The notes beneath the pieces were generated by a model, which had not been told where the DNA came from, did not search any database, and saw only the letters and a list, made by a program, of their open reading frames with translations. Below are positions 44,318-53,296 of a stretch of 60,820 nt of DNA, one piece after another. The position numbers were made by a program, and so were the translations under genes. How positions within the stretch are numbered: the first letter of the stretch is position 1; the number at the start of each line of letters is the position of its first letter. Source of the stretch: Prevotella sp. DNF00663 (GTDB taxonomy: Bacteria; Bacteroidota; Bacteroidia; Bacteroidales; Bacteroidaceae); the NCBI RefSeq assembly GCF_001553265.1, contig NZ_KQ960629.1, positions 1 through 60,820 on the forward strand, written 5' to 3'.

Positions 44318-46357
44318 ATGAACAATAGAACTTCGCCTAACGGCAACAACAATAACGACCCAAAGATGCCCCGATTCAACATGAATTGGCTCTATGGGCT
44401 GATTATCTTTGCCGTAGCTCTCTTCCTTCTTAGCGGAGGTGGGAACTCGATAGCTAGCAATAGCGGGGCAACACAAAAGGCAACTTATGCCAAATTCAAG
44501 GAATACGTCATCAAAGGTTACGCTAGTAACATCGTCATCAACACCGACAAGAAGACTCTAAAGATGTATGTAAAGTCAAAAAACATACGCGACGTTTTCC
44601 AAATGAGCGCTCAGCAGACAGGCGCCAAGCCCTCTGTCGACGTAGAATTTGGCTCAACCGATAAACTGGAAGAGTTCTTAACTTACGAGCAAAAGCAAGG
44701 TAAATTCGTAGATTTCAGCTACGAGAACGAGAAAAGCAATGGGCTTCTCAACATGCTCTTCAGCACCCTTGTGCCCATAGCTCTCTTCTTTGGTTTGTGG
44801 TTCTTAATCATGCGACGCATGGGCGGTGGCGGTGCTGCCGGCGGAAATGTGTTCAGCGTGGGCAAGAGCAAGGCTAAAATGTACGAAAAAGGCAATGACC
44901 TAGGCATCACATTCAAGGATGTTGCCGGACAAGCCGGAGCCAAACAAGAGGTTCAAGAGATTGTAGAATTCTTGAAAAACCCGGCTAAATACACCGAATT
45001 AGGTGGTAAAATACCTAAGGGAGCATTGCTCGTTGGACCTCCGGGAACAGGAAAGACGCTGTTGGCTAAGGCTGTTGCAGGCGAAGCCGGTGTTCCTTTC
45101 TTCTCGATGAGTGGCTCGGATTTCGTTGAAATGTTTGTGGGTGTAGGAGCCAGCAGAGTGCGCGATGTGTTCCATCAAGCTAAAGAAAAAGCTCCTTGCA
45201 TCATCTTTATCGACGAAATAGATGCTGTAGGTCGTGCCCGTAGCAAGAATCCATCAATGGGTGGAAACGACGAACGCGAAAACACACTCAACGCTCTTCT
45301 GACCGAGATGGACGGATTCGGAACCAATAGCGGAGTCATTGTATTGGCCGCAACCAACCGTGCCGACATGCTCGACAAGGCTCTACTGCGTGCCGGTCGT
45401 TTCGATAGACAGATCAATGTAGACCTACCCGACTTACAAGAACGACGCGAAATATTCCAAGTTCATCTTCGTCCTATCAAGACAGATAAGACTGTTGACA
45501 TCGATTTCTTGTCTCGTCAGACTCCCGGTTTTTCAGGTGCCGACATCGCAAACGTATGTAACGAGGCTGCATTGATAGCTGCCCGACACAATAATACTTA
45601 TGTAGGAAAACAGGATTTCTTAGACGCTGTAGACCGTATCATTGGTGGTTTGGAGAAGAAAACCAAAGTTATGACAGCTGCAGAGAAGCGTTCCATCGCC
45701 CTACATGAGGCTGGACATGCCACCGTTTCATGGTTCTGCGAGCATGCCAATCCACTTGTTAAGGTGAGCATCGTGCCACGTGGACAGGCTTTGGGAGCCG
45801 CTTGGTATCTGCCGGAAGAGCGCCAAATCACAACCAAAGAGCAGATGCTCGATGAGATGTGTGCCTTGTTGGGTGGCCGAGCTGCCGAAGAACTCTTCAC
45901 CGGACATATCTCTACGGGTGCAATGAACGATTTGGAACGGGCCACCAAAAGCTCGTATGGCATGATAGCCTATGCCGGTATGAGCGACCGATTGCCCAAT
46001 ATATGCTATTATAATAACCAAGAATATCAGTTCCAACGCCCTTACTCAGATACGACGGCAAAGATTATCGACGATGAAGTGCTGAAGATGATTAACGAAC
46101 AATACGCTCGTGCCAAGCAGATATTGACCGAACATAAAGATGGTCATAACCAGTTGGCCGACCTACTTGTCAAGCGTGAGGTTATCTACGTGGAAGATGT
46201 GGAAGAGATTTTCGGCAAACGTCCGTGGGTAAGTCGCTCGCAGGAGATTATCAACGAGAACGAAGCGAATGCTCCAAAGCTCGAAGATATGCCCGAAGAA
46301 GTAAAGCAAGCAGAGGCTGAACACCAGCAGAAGCTAGTCGAAGAAAAAGAAAGTTAA
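44318..46357 (+). CDS. ftsH: ATP-dependent zinc metalloprotease FtsH
   Basis: 679-aa hexameric membrane protease. Two transmembrane helices (about residues 24-42 and 146-166) frame a periplasmic domain; then AAA+ Walker A GPPGTGKT (about 239-246), Walker [10 protein letters not shown], second region of homology [21 protein letters not shown], and zinc site HEAGH (about 462-466). The Asn/Gly-rich N-terminus before the first helix and an acidic C-terminal tail are typical of Bacteroidetes. Confidence 0.98.
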   Translation: MNNRTSPNGNNNNDPKMPRFNMNWLYGLIIFAVALFLLSGGGNSIASNSGATQKATYAKFKEYVIKGYASNIVINTDKKTLKMYVKSKNIRDVFQMSAQQTGAKPSVDVEFGSTDKLEEFLTYEQKQGKFVDFSYENEKSNGLLNMLFSTLVPIALFFGLWFLIMRRMGGGGAAGGNVFSVGKSKAKMYEKGNDLGITFKDVAGQAGAKQEVQEIVEFLKNPAKYTELGGKIPKGALLVGPPGTGKTLLAKAVAGEAGVPFFSMSGSDFVEMFVGVGASRVRDVFHQAKEKAPCIIFIDEIDAVGRARSKNPSMGGNDERENTLNALLTEMDGFGTNSGVIVLAATNRADMLDKALLRAGRFDRQINVDLPDLQERREIFQVHLRPIKTDKTVDIDFLSRQTPGFSGADIANVCNEAALIAARHNNTYVGKQDFLDAVDRIIGGLEKKTKVMTAAEKRSIALHEAGHATVSWFCEHANPLVKVSIVPRGQALGAAWYLPEERQITTKEQMLDEMCALLGGRAAEELFTGHISTGAMNDLERATKSSYGMIAYAGMSDRLPNICYYNNQEYQFQRPYSDTTAKIIDDEVLKMINEQYARAKQILTEHKDGHNQLADLLVKREVIYVEDVEEIFGKRPWVSRSQEIINENEANAPKLEDMPEEVKQAEAEHQQKLVEEKES

Positions 46358-46374
46358 GACTAAAAATAACAACT

Positions 46375-47244
46375 ATGTCTGACAAAATGAAGAATCTAAT
46401 AGTACGCTCGATAACGGGCGTGCTATTTGTCGTTATCATGGTGGTGTGCTTTTTCACCCCTCGTGCCATGGTATTTCTATTTGCTTTGATTACCGGATTG
46501 ACCCTTTGGGAGTACACCGGACTCGTCAATGCACGTAAAAACGTACAAGTGAATCGATTTATATCGACCGTTGCCGGCGTCTACTTCTTCTTAGCTGTAG
46601 CCGGTTATCGCACAGGTATCGTCACCAACTTTATCGTCTTCGTACCCTATCTGCTGACGATTATCTACTTATTCATCAGCAATATGTACCTCAAGACGAA
46701 AGACCCCATCAACGACTGGGCCTATACCATGCTCGGACAGATGTACATAGCGTTACCATTCTCCATGATTAACATTCTGGCTTTCGAGTCTACAGCTGCT
46801 GACGGAAACGCTATTGCCTACGACATGCTGCTTCCTCTCTCCGTATTCATATTCCTATGGACCAACGACACAGGCGCTTATTGCTCCGGTTCGCTGCTGG
46901 GTAAGCATAAACTCTTCCCACGAATAAGCCCTGCCAAAAGCTGGGAAGGTAGCATAGGCGGTGGTATCTTGGTGCTGATAGTGGCTGCTATCATCGGCTA
47001 TTATGCCAACCAAGGCGATACACCTCATACCCTTGGTATTGCCGGATGGATGGGATTAGGACTCGTTGTCGTGTTCTTCGGTACATGGGGCGACCTTGTT
47101 GAAAGCCTCTTCAAGCGCACACTTGGCATTAAAGACAGTGGCAATATTTTGCCGGGACACGGTGGAATGCTCGACCGTTTCGACTCTTCGCTCATGGCAA
47201 TCCCTGCTGCTGTCGTCTACTTATATACACTAACACTACTTTAA
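46375..47244 (+). CDS. cdsA: Phosphatidate cytidylyltransferase
   Basis: Makes CDP-diacylglycerol for phospholipid synthesis in the inner membrane. 289 aa, eight or so helices. The C-terminal CDS signature is clear (SLFKRTLGIKDSGNILPGHG, then GMLDRFDS), preceded by ISPAKSWEGSIGG. 17 bp after ftsH. Confidence 0.96.
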   Translation: MSDKMKNLIVRSITGVLFVVIMVVCFFTPRAMVFLFALITGLTLWEYTGLVNARKNVQVNRFISTVAGVYFFLAVAGYRTGIVTNFIVFVPYLLTIIYLFISNMYLKTKDPINDWAYTMLGQMYIALPFSMINILAFESTAADGNAIAYDMLLPLSVFIFLWTNDTGAYCSGSLLGKHKLFPRISPAKSWEGSIGGGILVLIVAAIIGYYANQGDTPHTLGIAGWMGLGLVVVFFGTWGDLVESLFKRTLGIKDSGNILPGHGGMLDRFDSSLMAIPAAVVYLYTLTLL

Positions 47245-47262
47245 AACAAACTCATTCAAACC

Positions 47263-48216
47263 ATGAAAAGAATCTTACTCGCCTTCATAGGCGTGTTTTT
47301 GGCATGTCATATCCATGCCGCGCCGCCCGTCAAACGCTGGGGACAGTTGCAAGTCAAGGGGTCACAACTATGCAATCAAGCCGGTGAACCCATCTCATTA
47401 AGAGGCGTCAGTTACGGTTGGCACAATCTTTGGCCACGCTTCTACAACGAAAAAAGCTTGAAATGGTTGGTCAAAGACTGGAATGTCTCGGTGGTACGAG
47501 CAGCTATGGGCATCCAGATTGACAACAACTATCTAGACAATCCGGAGCTGGCCATGAAGTGTATGACGCCCATTATAGAAGGAGCTATCAAGAACAACAT
47601 CTACGTTATCATCGACTGGCACGCTCATACGATGCACACACAAGCCGCCGTTGACTTCTTCAGTAAGATGGCGCAGAAGTATGGAAAGCATCCCAACATC
47701 ATCTACGAACTGTATAACGAACCTGTGGAAGACTCTTGGGAAAACTTAAAAGAATACGCCCAAACCATCATCCGCGCTATTCGACAGCACGACCCGGACA
47801 ATATTATCTTGATGGGATGCCCCCATTGGGATCAAGATATTCACCTTGTGGCTGCCAGTCCACTACAGGGAGTCAGCAATGTGATGTACACACTCCACTT
47901 CTATGCCGCAACTCACAAGGAATATTTGCGCCAACGAATGGTCGATGCTCTCAATACCGGCCTGCCTATCTTCGTTTCTGAATGTGCAGGAATGGAAGCA
48001 TCGGGCGACGGGCCACTCAATATGGCTGAATGGCAGAAGTGGATTGACCTGATGGAAAGCAAGAAAATAAGTTGGGTCAACTGGTCTATCTCTGATAAGA
48101 AAGAAACTTGTTCAATGCTACTTCCTAGTGCTTCGTCTACCGGAAAATGGAAAGATACCGACCTAAACGAGTCGGATAAACTTGTCAGAAAGTTTATTAG
48201 GCAATATAATCGATAA
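47263..48216 (+). CDS. Secreted GH5 endoglucanase-like glycoside hydrolase
   Basis: 317 aa. Sec signal (residues 1-19), then a single GH5 TIM barrel resembling subfamily 2 cellulases: LRGVSYGWHNLWPRFYN, VRAAMGI, YVIIDWHAH, acid/base Glu153 in YELYNEP, HFYAATH, nucleophile Glu240 in FVSECAG, and WVNWSISDKKE. No binding module. It starts 18 bp after cdsA and ends at a strong terminator, so it appears to ride in a housekeeping operon, an odd place for a degradative enzyme. Confidence 0.93.
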   Translation: MKRILLAFIGVFLACHIHAAPPVKRWGQLQVKGSQLCNQAGEPISLRGVSYGWHNLWPRFYNEKSLKWLVKDWNVSVVRAAMGIQIDNNYLDNPELAMKCMTPIIEGAIKNNIYVIIDWHAHTMHTQAAVDFFSKMAQKYGKHPNIIYELYNEPVEDSWENLKEYAQTIIRAIRQHDPDNIILMGCPHWDQDIHLVAASPLQGVSNVMYTLHFYAATHKEYLRQRMVDALNTGLPIFVSECAGMEASGDGPLNMAEWQKWIDLMESKKISWVNWSISDKKETCSMLLPSASSTGKWKDTDLNESDKLVRKFIRQYNR

Positions 48217-48228
48217 CGTACAACTATT

Positions 48229-48269
48229 AAAAAAGCGTGCTCCCTCACACCGAGAGAGCACGCTTTTTT
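48229..48269. terminator. Bidirectional terminator, 14-bp stem
   Basis: AAAAAAGCGTGCTC (48229-48242) pairs perfectly with GAGCACGCTTTTTT (48256-48269). It serves both the GH5 gene and the convergent TonB-receptor gene. Confidence 0.85.
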
Positions 48270-48296
48270 GATACTACTACCGTATATACCGCGCTT

Positions 48297-50651
48297 CTAA
48301 TAAGAGAATTTCACACCTGCGAAGAAGCAACGTGGTTGTCCCGGACCATAGATATATCCCGAATCACGTCCCCATCCACGGTCGAAATCGCGTTGATAAT
48401 CGTTCGTAATATTCTGAATGCCGGCATTCACTTCCATCTTCATATAAACAGTAAGCGGCCATTCGTATGCCACTTTGGTGTTCAGAGTAAAGAAAGTTGG
48501 TGTCTGTACCGCTTCAGCAGCTACTTTTTTGCCATTCTCCAAAGTATGGGCGGCATGACCAACCAACATTGTCCCGGTGTAATTACCCGACAACGAGAGC
48601 GTCAATCGGCGTACAGGATGGAGCGATGCCGTGAAATACCCGTAGGTAGAGGGCGTGCGCAACATCTTCTTTACCTTGGGAGCAGCCTCGTCCCACTCTG
48701 TCAATTCGTCGTAAAGGCTACGTTGTAAGGTCAAACCTGCTTGAAAATCAAACCACCGACTCATGGCCACTTTCCCTTCAAAGTTTAGTCCAAATACCTT
48801 AGCACCACTACCATTGTAGCGTTCCTGCAAACTGTTTCCTTCACTATCCTTCTTTTCCAGATTGCGCAAAGCAAACACATCACGCAGCATTGTATAGAAT
48901 CCTTCCACCAAGAAGTTGGTCTGCACATTGCCGAAATTGTGGTATAGGTCGGCCGAAAGACTGAAACTATGCGAGCGTTCCTCCTTGAGATTAGCCGCCA
49001 ACTGTGTCATCACACGTTCACCACCGGCATAGCCTACATGCAAATCTTCATCAAATGCCTGTGGCGCACGGAATCCTCCGGCATACCCTATACGCAGACT
49101 GACAGCCTGCGAAGGATTATATCGCACATTGACACGCGGACTAAAGATGGCATGACGAATCATGGAATGCTTATCAAGTCGACCGCCTACAAGTAATGTC
49201 CAAGCCTCATTGCGCCATTCGTTTTGCACATAACCGCTATAGATACGTACCTTTTGCTCCAACAAATGATTATAGCCATTGATCTCATCCTTTAATCCAT
49301 CGTAATGATACTCCCCTCCTAAGGTGAGATGAGCAGGCATAAAGCCCAGCTTAGCGAACGAATGGACATATTGACCACCCAACACATAGGTGAAATCACG
49401 CGTACGTCCGTAGGCTTTCAGAGCCGTTTCCACATCGTCGGGGGTACCCTCTGCAATACCGCCATAGTAACTTTTACGCTGCGTGGTGCCGAAAGAGAAA
49501 TATGCTTTCACACGGTCGGCAGCACTACGCGAGATGAAATCATAGCTCAAATTACCACCATTCACGTTGTGGTCTAACTGTTCGGTGATGTTCGACTCAT
49601 GCGGTGCACGCTCCAAATGATTGCCACCACGTCGGAACTCACCTATATGGTGCAGTTGCAAACGCAACTTGGAATAGGCATTGAGTTTATAAAAAGCATT
49701 CAAACCGAGCGTCTCATTACGCAGATTGGGTAGTTCGGTATATCCGTCACCATCATGATCGTAGCCCGGACGATAGTGGTATTGCGTGTAAGCAGACAAC
49801 CCAGTCTTGCCATCTTCCGATACAATGGAGAGATTAGCCGTGGTATTGTTTTCTATACGTCCACTCTTCCCATTAATAGAAGTCAATGTATGAGCCACTT
49901 CAGCGGAGTTTCTCAATGGCTCACGTGTAATAATATTGATCGTACCACCTATAGCCGATGCCCCATACAGAGCAGAACCGCCACCTCTTACCACCTCTAC
50001 ACGTTCAATCATAGAAGCCGGTATCTGTTCAAGCCCATACACACCGTTGAGCGAAGAGAACGTAGGCCGCGAGTCGATAAGTATCTGTGAGTAGTGACCA
50101 TCTAACCCGTTGATACGCACTTGTGAGAATCCACAGTTCTGACAGTTGTCTTCCGTGCGTACACCGGGCTGGAAATTCAGTCCTTGAGCCATACACATGG
50201 CATTGGTAGTCTTAAAGATTTTCGAGTCAATGACATTTACCAAGTTAGGTGCTTCGCGCCGTAATGTCTGCGTACGGTTGGCAGTTGTCACCACCTCGTC
50301 GAGCGAAATAGCATCTTCTTCGAGCGAGAAATTAAGTTCGGAAGAAACATTCTTCTTTGTCGTCACTTCCATCACAGCCGTCCGATAGCCCACCATCGTC
50401 ACTTCTATTTGACAGAGTCTGAGTGGCAGGTTCTTCAAAAAGTAATGTCCTGTGGCATCGGTAGCCGTCTCTAAGGTAGTTCCTTTCACCACCACATGGG
50501 CATAAGGCAAGTGTTCACCGGTCTTCCTATCGACTACATGTCCATATACATTGGCTTCGGTTTTACTCGGTGGAGTGTCTGTTTCGGCATTCATGGGCAA
50601 TAAGAATCCCATCAATGCCATACATAAAAATAAGCGTAATTTTCCTATCAT
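48297..50651 (-). CDS. TonB-dependent outer-membrane receptor
   Basis: 784 aa. Signal peptide (about 1-22), carboxypeptidase-regulatory-like domain (about 33-110, YGHVVDRKTGEHLPYAHVVVKG), plug domain (about 118-245) with LDEVVTTANRTQTLRREAP and ERVEVVRGGGSALYGASAIGGTINIIT, then a 22-strand-type barrel ending RCFFAGVKFSY. It is of the FepA/BtuB kind, not SusC, and has no SusD partner. In the plug, EDNCQNCGFSQVRINGL carries a CxxC close to the substrate side. Ligand unknown; metal complexes are the usual ones. Confidence 0.92.
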   Translation of the reverse strand: MIGKLRLFLCMALMGFLLPMNAETDTPPSKTEANVYGHVVDRKTGEHLPYAHVVVKGTTLETATDATGHYFLKNLPLRLCQIEVTMVGYRTAVMEVTTKKNVSSELNFSLEEDAISLDEVVTTANRTQTLRREAPNLVNVIDSKIFKTTNAMCMAQGLNFQPGVRTEDNCQNCGFSQVRINGLDGHYSQILIDSRPTFSSLNGVYGLEQIPASMIERVEVVRGGGSALYGASAIGGTINIITREPLRNSAEVAHTLTSINGKSGRIENNTTANLSIVSEDGKTGLSAYTQYHYRPGYDHDGDGYTELPNLRNETLGLNAFYKLNAYSKLRLQLHHIGEFRRGGNHLERAPHESNITEQLDHNVNGGNLSYDFISRSAADRVKAYFSFGTTQRKSYYGGIAEGTPDDVETALKAYGRTRDFTYVLGGQYVHSFAKLGFMPAHLTLGGEYHYDGLKDEINGYNHLLEQKVRIYSGYVQNEWRNEAWTLLVGGRLDKHSMIRHAIFSPRVNVRYNPSQAVSLRIGYAGGFRAPQAFDEDLHVGYAGGERVMTQLAANLKEERSHSFSLSADLYHNFGNVQTNFLVEGFYTMLRDVFALRNLEKKDSEGNSLQERYNGSGAKVFGLNFEGKVAMSRWFDFQAGLTLQRSLYDELTEWDEAAPKVKKMLRTPSTYGYFTASLHPVRRLTLSLSGNYTGTMLVGHAAHTLENGKKVAAEAVQTPTFFTLNTKVAYEWPLTVYMKMEVNAGIQNITNDYQRDFDRGWGRDSGYIYGPGQPRCFFAGVKFSY

Positions 50652-50681
50652 ACTTTAGTTTTATTTTGAGTTAAAATGAAT

Positions 50682-50731
50682 TATAGGGGTAACTTGCTGC
50701 AAAGTTACTCCTATAGGTCCTGCTCTGCAAT
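50682..50731 (-). promoter_or_regulatory. TonB-receptor promoter overlapped by an operator-like palindrome
   Basis: Minus-strand TAACTTTG (50700-50707) with ATTG (50728-50731) 20 bp upstream. TATAGGGGTAACTT (50682-50695) and AAAGTTACTCCTATA (50701-50715) are inverted copies differing at one base, spaced by 5 bp, so the palindrome covers the minus-7 box and start site. A repressor, perhaps metal-responsive, is a natural reading. Confidence 0.6.
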
Positions 50732-50830
50732 ACTTAAAACTAGGCATTCTGCCCCATCATGATTTATCATGACCGACCGCCCCGTCGCTTTTCGTCCTCA
50801 ATCTTATTCACTTTACGAAGTCGTATCCCC

Positions 50831-51064
50831 AACTTCTAACCACACACAAACCTATTTACTTACTCGCCTACTTGTCAACTACCAGACTGCAAAGGCTTGG
50901 CAGTTTTGCTGTCTCGGCTTCGCAGCATTGCTGAAACATCGAGGCAGCAATGTTGCGGAGCCTTTGCAGGATGTTGAGGGTAAAGAGTTTGAAAGTTAAT
51001 TAATAAGTAAATGAGCAGACAAGTAGGCGAGTTAAAAATGGGAAGGTAGGAGTTTAGAAGTTAG
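50831..51064. repeat. Large imperfect inverted repeat around copy E
   Basis: ACTCGCCTACTTGTC (50862-50876) and its exact reverse complement (51018-51032) flank copy E. Further out AACTTCTAAC (50831-50840) faces TTTAGAAGTTAG (about 51051-51062). The rest of the 507-bp spacer holds the receptor promoter and nothing else seen. Confidence 0.7.
50887..50969. repeat. 83-bp cloverleaf-like intergenic repeat, copy E
   Basis: Exactly 83 bp, with perfectly matching ends CTGCAAAGGCT and AGCCTTTGCAG. Three internal hairpins: GGCAG/CTGTC (13-27), CAGC-ATT-GCTG (37-47), GCAGC-AAT-GTTGC (58-70). This is the best preserved outer stem of the set. Confidence 0.88.
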
Positions 51065-51158
51065 TGGAAGTTGTGCCAAATGCTCACAACCACTTATGTG
51101 TCTCCGTTTTTCAGTCTAAATGCATAAAAACAAAGTACCTTCCGGCACCTTTGGCATA

Positions 51159-51911
51159 CTACCTAAATGCTCTCATACGAACATCAATGCCGAGTCCGCT
51201 CGCAGCTTTCCGGATAGCGGTGGTATCGGTTGCCCCATAATGATAGGGATAAAGTACCTTCGGACGAATCATCCGAGCTGCCTCACGGAACTGCTTTAAA
51301 TCGAGCGCCTGCGTATAATCGCATGGCAAAAAGGCAATGTCTATATCCTTCACACCACGCATTTCGGGCGTCAACTCCGTATCACCGGCAATATAAATAC
51401 GGAATCCGTCAAGGTCGAGGATATAACCATTGGCCACGCCTTTGGGCGCATGACGACGCTTATCTTTCGTGATATTGTAAGCCGCAAGGGCAAAAACTGT
51501 CACATCGTCGTCCAACTCTGCCTTGAAACCATTACGCATCAGCACACAATGAGAATAAATTGTGGTCTTAGCAAGTTTGTTCATACAGCGCAAAGGCAAC
51601 AGAATGTTGGTCGTATTCTTGGTCAGAAGGGCAATGGCATAGGGATCGAAGTGGTCTAAATGTTCATTGGTGACGATGATAAAATCAGCTTTAGGCTTAT
51701 CGGTATAGTCGATAATGGGGCGTGAGTAACTGCTCACGGGGTCTACCTCGTACTCCAAACCACGGAAATTAATCTGAATGCTGGCATGCTTAATGGGCGT
51801 GATAACTACCTTCTCACCCTTGCGTGTGTAATAGGTATCACGCAATTTAGCTTCTTCACGTGCATTGCACGATACTAGGAGAACTATCAGCAAACCAACG
51901 AACCAACGCAT
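51159..51911 (-). CDS. UlaG-like metallo-beta-lactamase-fold lipoprotein
   Basis: 250 aa. Lipoprotein signal with VLLVSC (Cys15). MBL fold of the UlaG/YtnP kind: NEHLDH at residues 82-87, IYIAGDTE, and a late YPYHYGATDT. The first position of the HxHxDH metal motif is Asn (82) rather than His, so one zinc site may be altered or mononuclear. The rest of the site looks intact. Five bp after lpxB; function unknown. Confidence 0.85.
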   Translation of the reverse strand: MRWFVGLLIVLLVSCNAREEAKLRDTYYTRKGEKVVITPIKHASIQINFRGLEYEVDPVSSYSRPIIDYTDKPKADFIIVTNEHLDHFDPYAIALLTKNTTNILLPLRCMNKLAKTTIYSHCVLMRNGFKAELDDDVTVFALAAYNITKDKRRHAPKGVANGYILDLDGFRIYIAGDTELTPEMRGVKDIDIAFLPCDYTQALDLKQFREAARMIRPKVLYPYHYGATDTTAIRKAASGLGIDVRMRAFR

Positions 51912-51916
51912 ACGCC

Positions 51917-53071
51917 CTACCCTTTCTTGCTTAATAAGTCGACCATGATGCGTGCAGCATTGTCCGGAGCCACCGTATCGCCAAGCTTACGGTGTACTTC
52001 TTCGTAACCTTCTAGCATCAGACTACGGTCTTTGCTATCAGCAAGAAGGGGTTCCAAGTGGCTCTTGATATTTGCCACAGAGAATCTATCGGCCAACAAT
52101 TCGGGAACCACTTCTCTATCGGCTATCAAGTTGACCAAACTTATGAACGGTACCTTGATGATGTGATTGAACGCAAAACGAATGAGACGAGGCACCGGTG
52201 TCTCGTAGCAAACCACTTGCGGCACACGGAAAAGAGCTGTTTCGAGCGTGGCAGTACCACTGGTAACAAGGGCCGCAGAGGCATGAGCCAACAGCGCAAA
52301 GGTCTCATTCTTGACCATGTGAACGTCGCAACCACTCACATACTGCACATAATAATCATCGTCTATAGACGGAGCGCCGGCCAAAACAAGTTGGTATCCA
52401 TACGCTTCGGCCAAAGGACGAGAAGCCTCTATCATGGCCGGTAAGTTGTCTTTTATCTCTTGTTTACGACTGCCGGCAAGCAAAGCGATGATAGGTTTAC
52501 TCTCTTCCAAATGATGACGAGCGCAAAATTCGACTTTTGTCTCGTGATAATCTGTTAAGAACAGACGTACCTCATCGGCCGTAGGATTGCCCACATAATG
52601 GATGGGATAATGATGCTTTTGCTCAAAGAACGGAATCTCAAAGGGCAAAATAGAGAACAGTTCGTCTACATCCCGGCGTATAGACTTGATTCGCCACTCC
52701 TTCCAAGCCCATATTTTCGGTGAGATATAGTAATAAACAGGTATATCGGTATGGGCATGAAGAAACTTGGCTATATTGAGATTGAAGCCCGGATAATCCA
52801 CCAAGATAACCACATCAGGTTTCCACTGAACAATATCCTGCTTACAGAAAGCCATATTCCGGAAGATGGTACGTAGATGGAGCAACACCGGAATGAACCC
52901 CATATAAGCCAATTCACGATAATGCTTGACACGCATTCCACCCACTGCCGACATCAACTCGCCCCCGAAGAAGCGGAATTGCGCCTCCGGGTCTATGTTT
53001 TGTAGCGATTTCATGAGATGAGAAGCATGCAAATCGCCGCTGGCTTCGCCTACAATGAGATAGTATTTCAT
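51917..53071 (-). CDS. lpxB: Lipid-A-disaccharide synthase
   Basis: 384 aa. GT19-family transferase that joins UDP-diacyl-GlcN and lipid X on the inner membrane. VGEASGDLHASHLM at the N-terminus, FRFFGGELMSAVGG, YYISPKIWAWKEWR, LAGSRKQEIKDNLP, and the C-terminal ALVTSGTATLETALFRVPQVVCYETP donor-site motif. surE lies upstream across a spacer with a long inverted repeat. Confidence 0.97.
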   Translation of the reverse strand: MKYYLIVGEASGDLHASHLMKSLQNIDPEAQFRFFGGELMSAVGGMRVKHYRELAYMGFIPVLLHLRTIFRNMAFCKQDIVQWKPDVVILVDYPGFNLNIAKFLHAHTDIPVYYYISPKIWAWKEWRIKSIRRDVDELFSILPFEIPFFEQKHHYPIHYVGNPTADEVRLFLTDYHETKVEFCARHHLEESKPIIALLAGSRKQEIKDNLPAMIEASRPLAEAYGYQLVLAGAPSIDDDYYVQYVSGCDVHMVKNETFALLAHASAALVTSGTATLETALFRVPQVVCYETPVPRLIRFAFNHIIKVPFISLVNLIADREVVPELLADRFSVANIKSHLEPLLADSKDRSLMLEGYEEVHRKLGDTVAPDNAARIMVDLLSKKG

Positions 53072-53089
53072 ATTTTCTTTTTAAAGGAG

Positions 53090-53296
53090 TTTGGGAAGTT
53101 AAGAAGGAAGTTAATGGGAGATAGAATTGGAGTAAATGGAAGTTAGGCAGAAGTTAACGGAAGTTATCAGATAATAGTCCATAATTTATAAGCTATAAAA
53201 CATTTGTCCATTAACTCCCGTATCTCCCTTATAACTCCTGTTAACTTCCTTCTTATCTCCCATTAACTCCAGTTCTAACTCCTTACTTCTCCTACA
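53090..53296. repeat. Long imperfect inverted repeat of GGAGTTAA-type words
   Basis: Left arm (about 53090-53170) is made of GGAAGTTAA, GGGAGATAG and GGAGTAAAT words; right arm (about 53206-53296) of their complements. The longest exact match is AGTTAATGGGAGATA (53109-53123) with its complement at 53254-53268. It fills the whole surE-lpxB spacer and runs a few bases into the end of surE. No 83-bp element is present here. Confidence 0.75.

Noticed and set aside
4191..50969. Transposon-type target-site duplications beside the 83-bp copies
   Set aside because: The bases next to the four full copies were compared and show no direct repeats, so simple insertion with target duplication is not supported.
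50769..50999. 76-aa open frame across copy E of the 83-bp element
   Set aside because: It runs through an inverted-repeat element, has no recognisable protein features, and other copies do not keep the frame. The 62-aa frame at 15098-15286 over copy B was dropped likewise.
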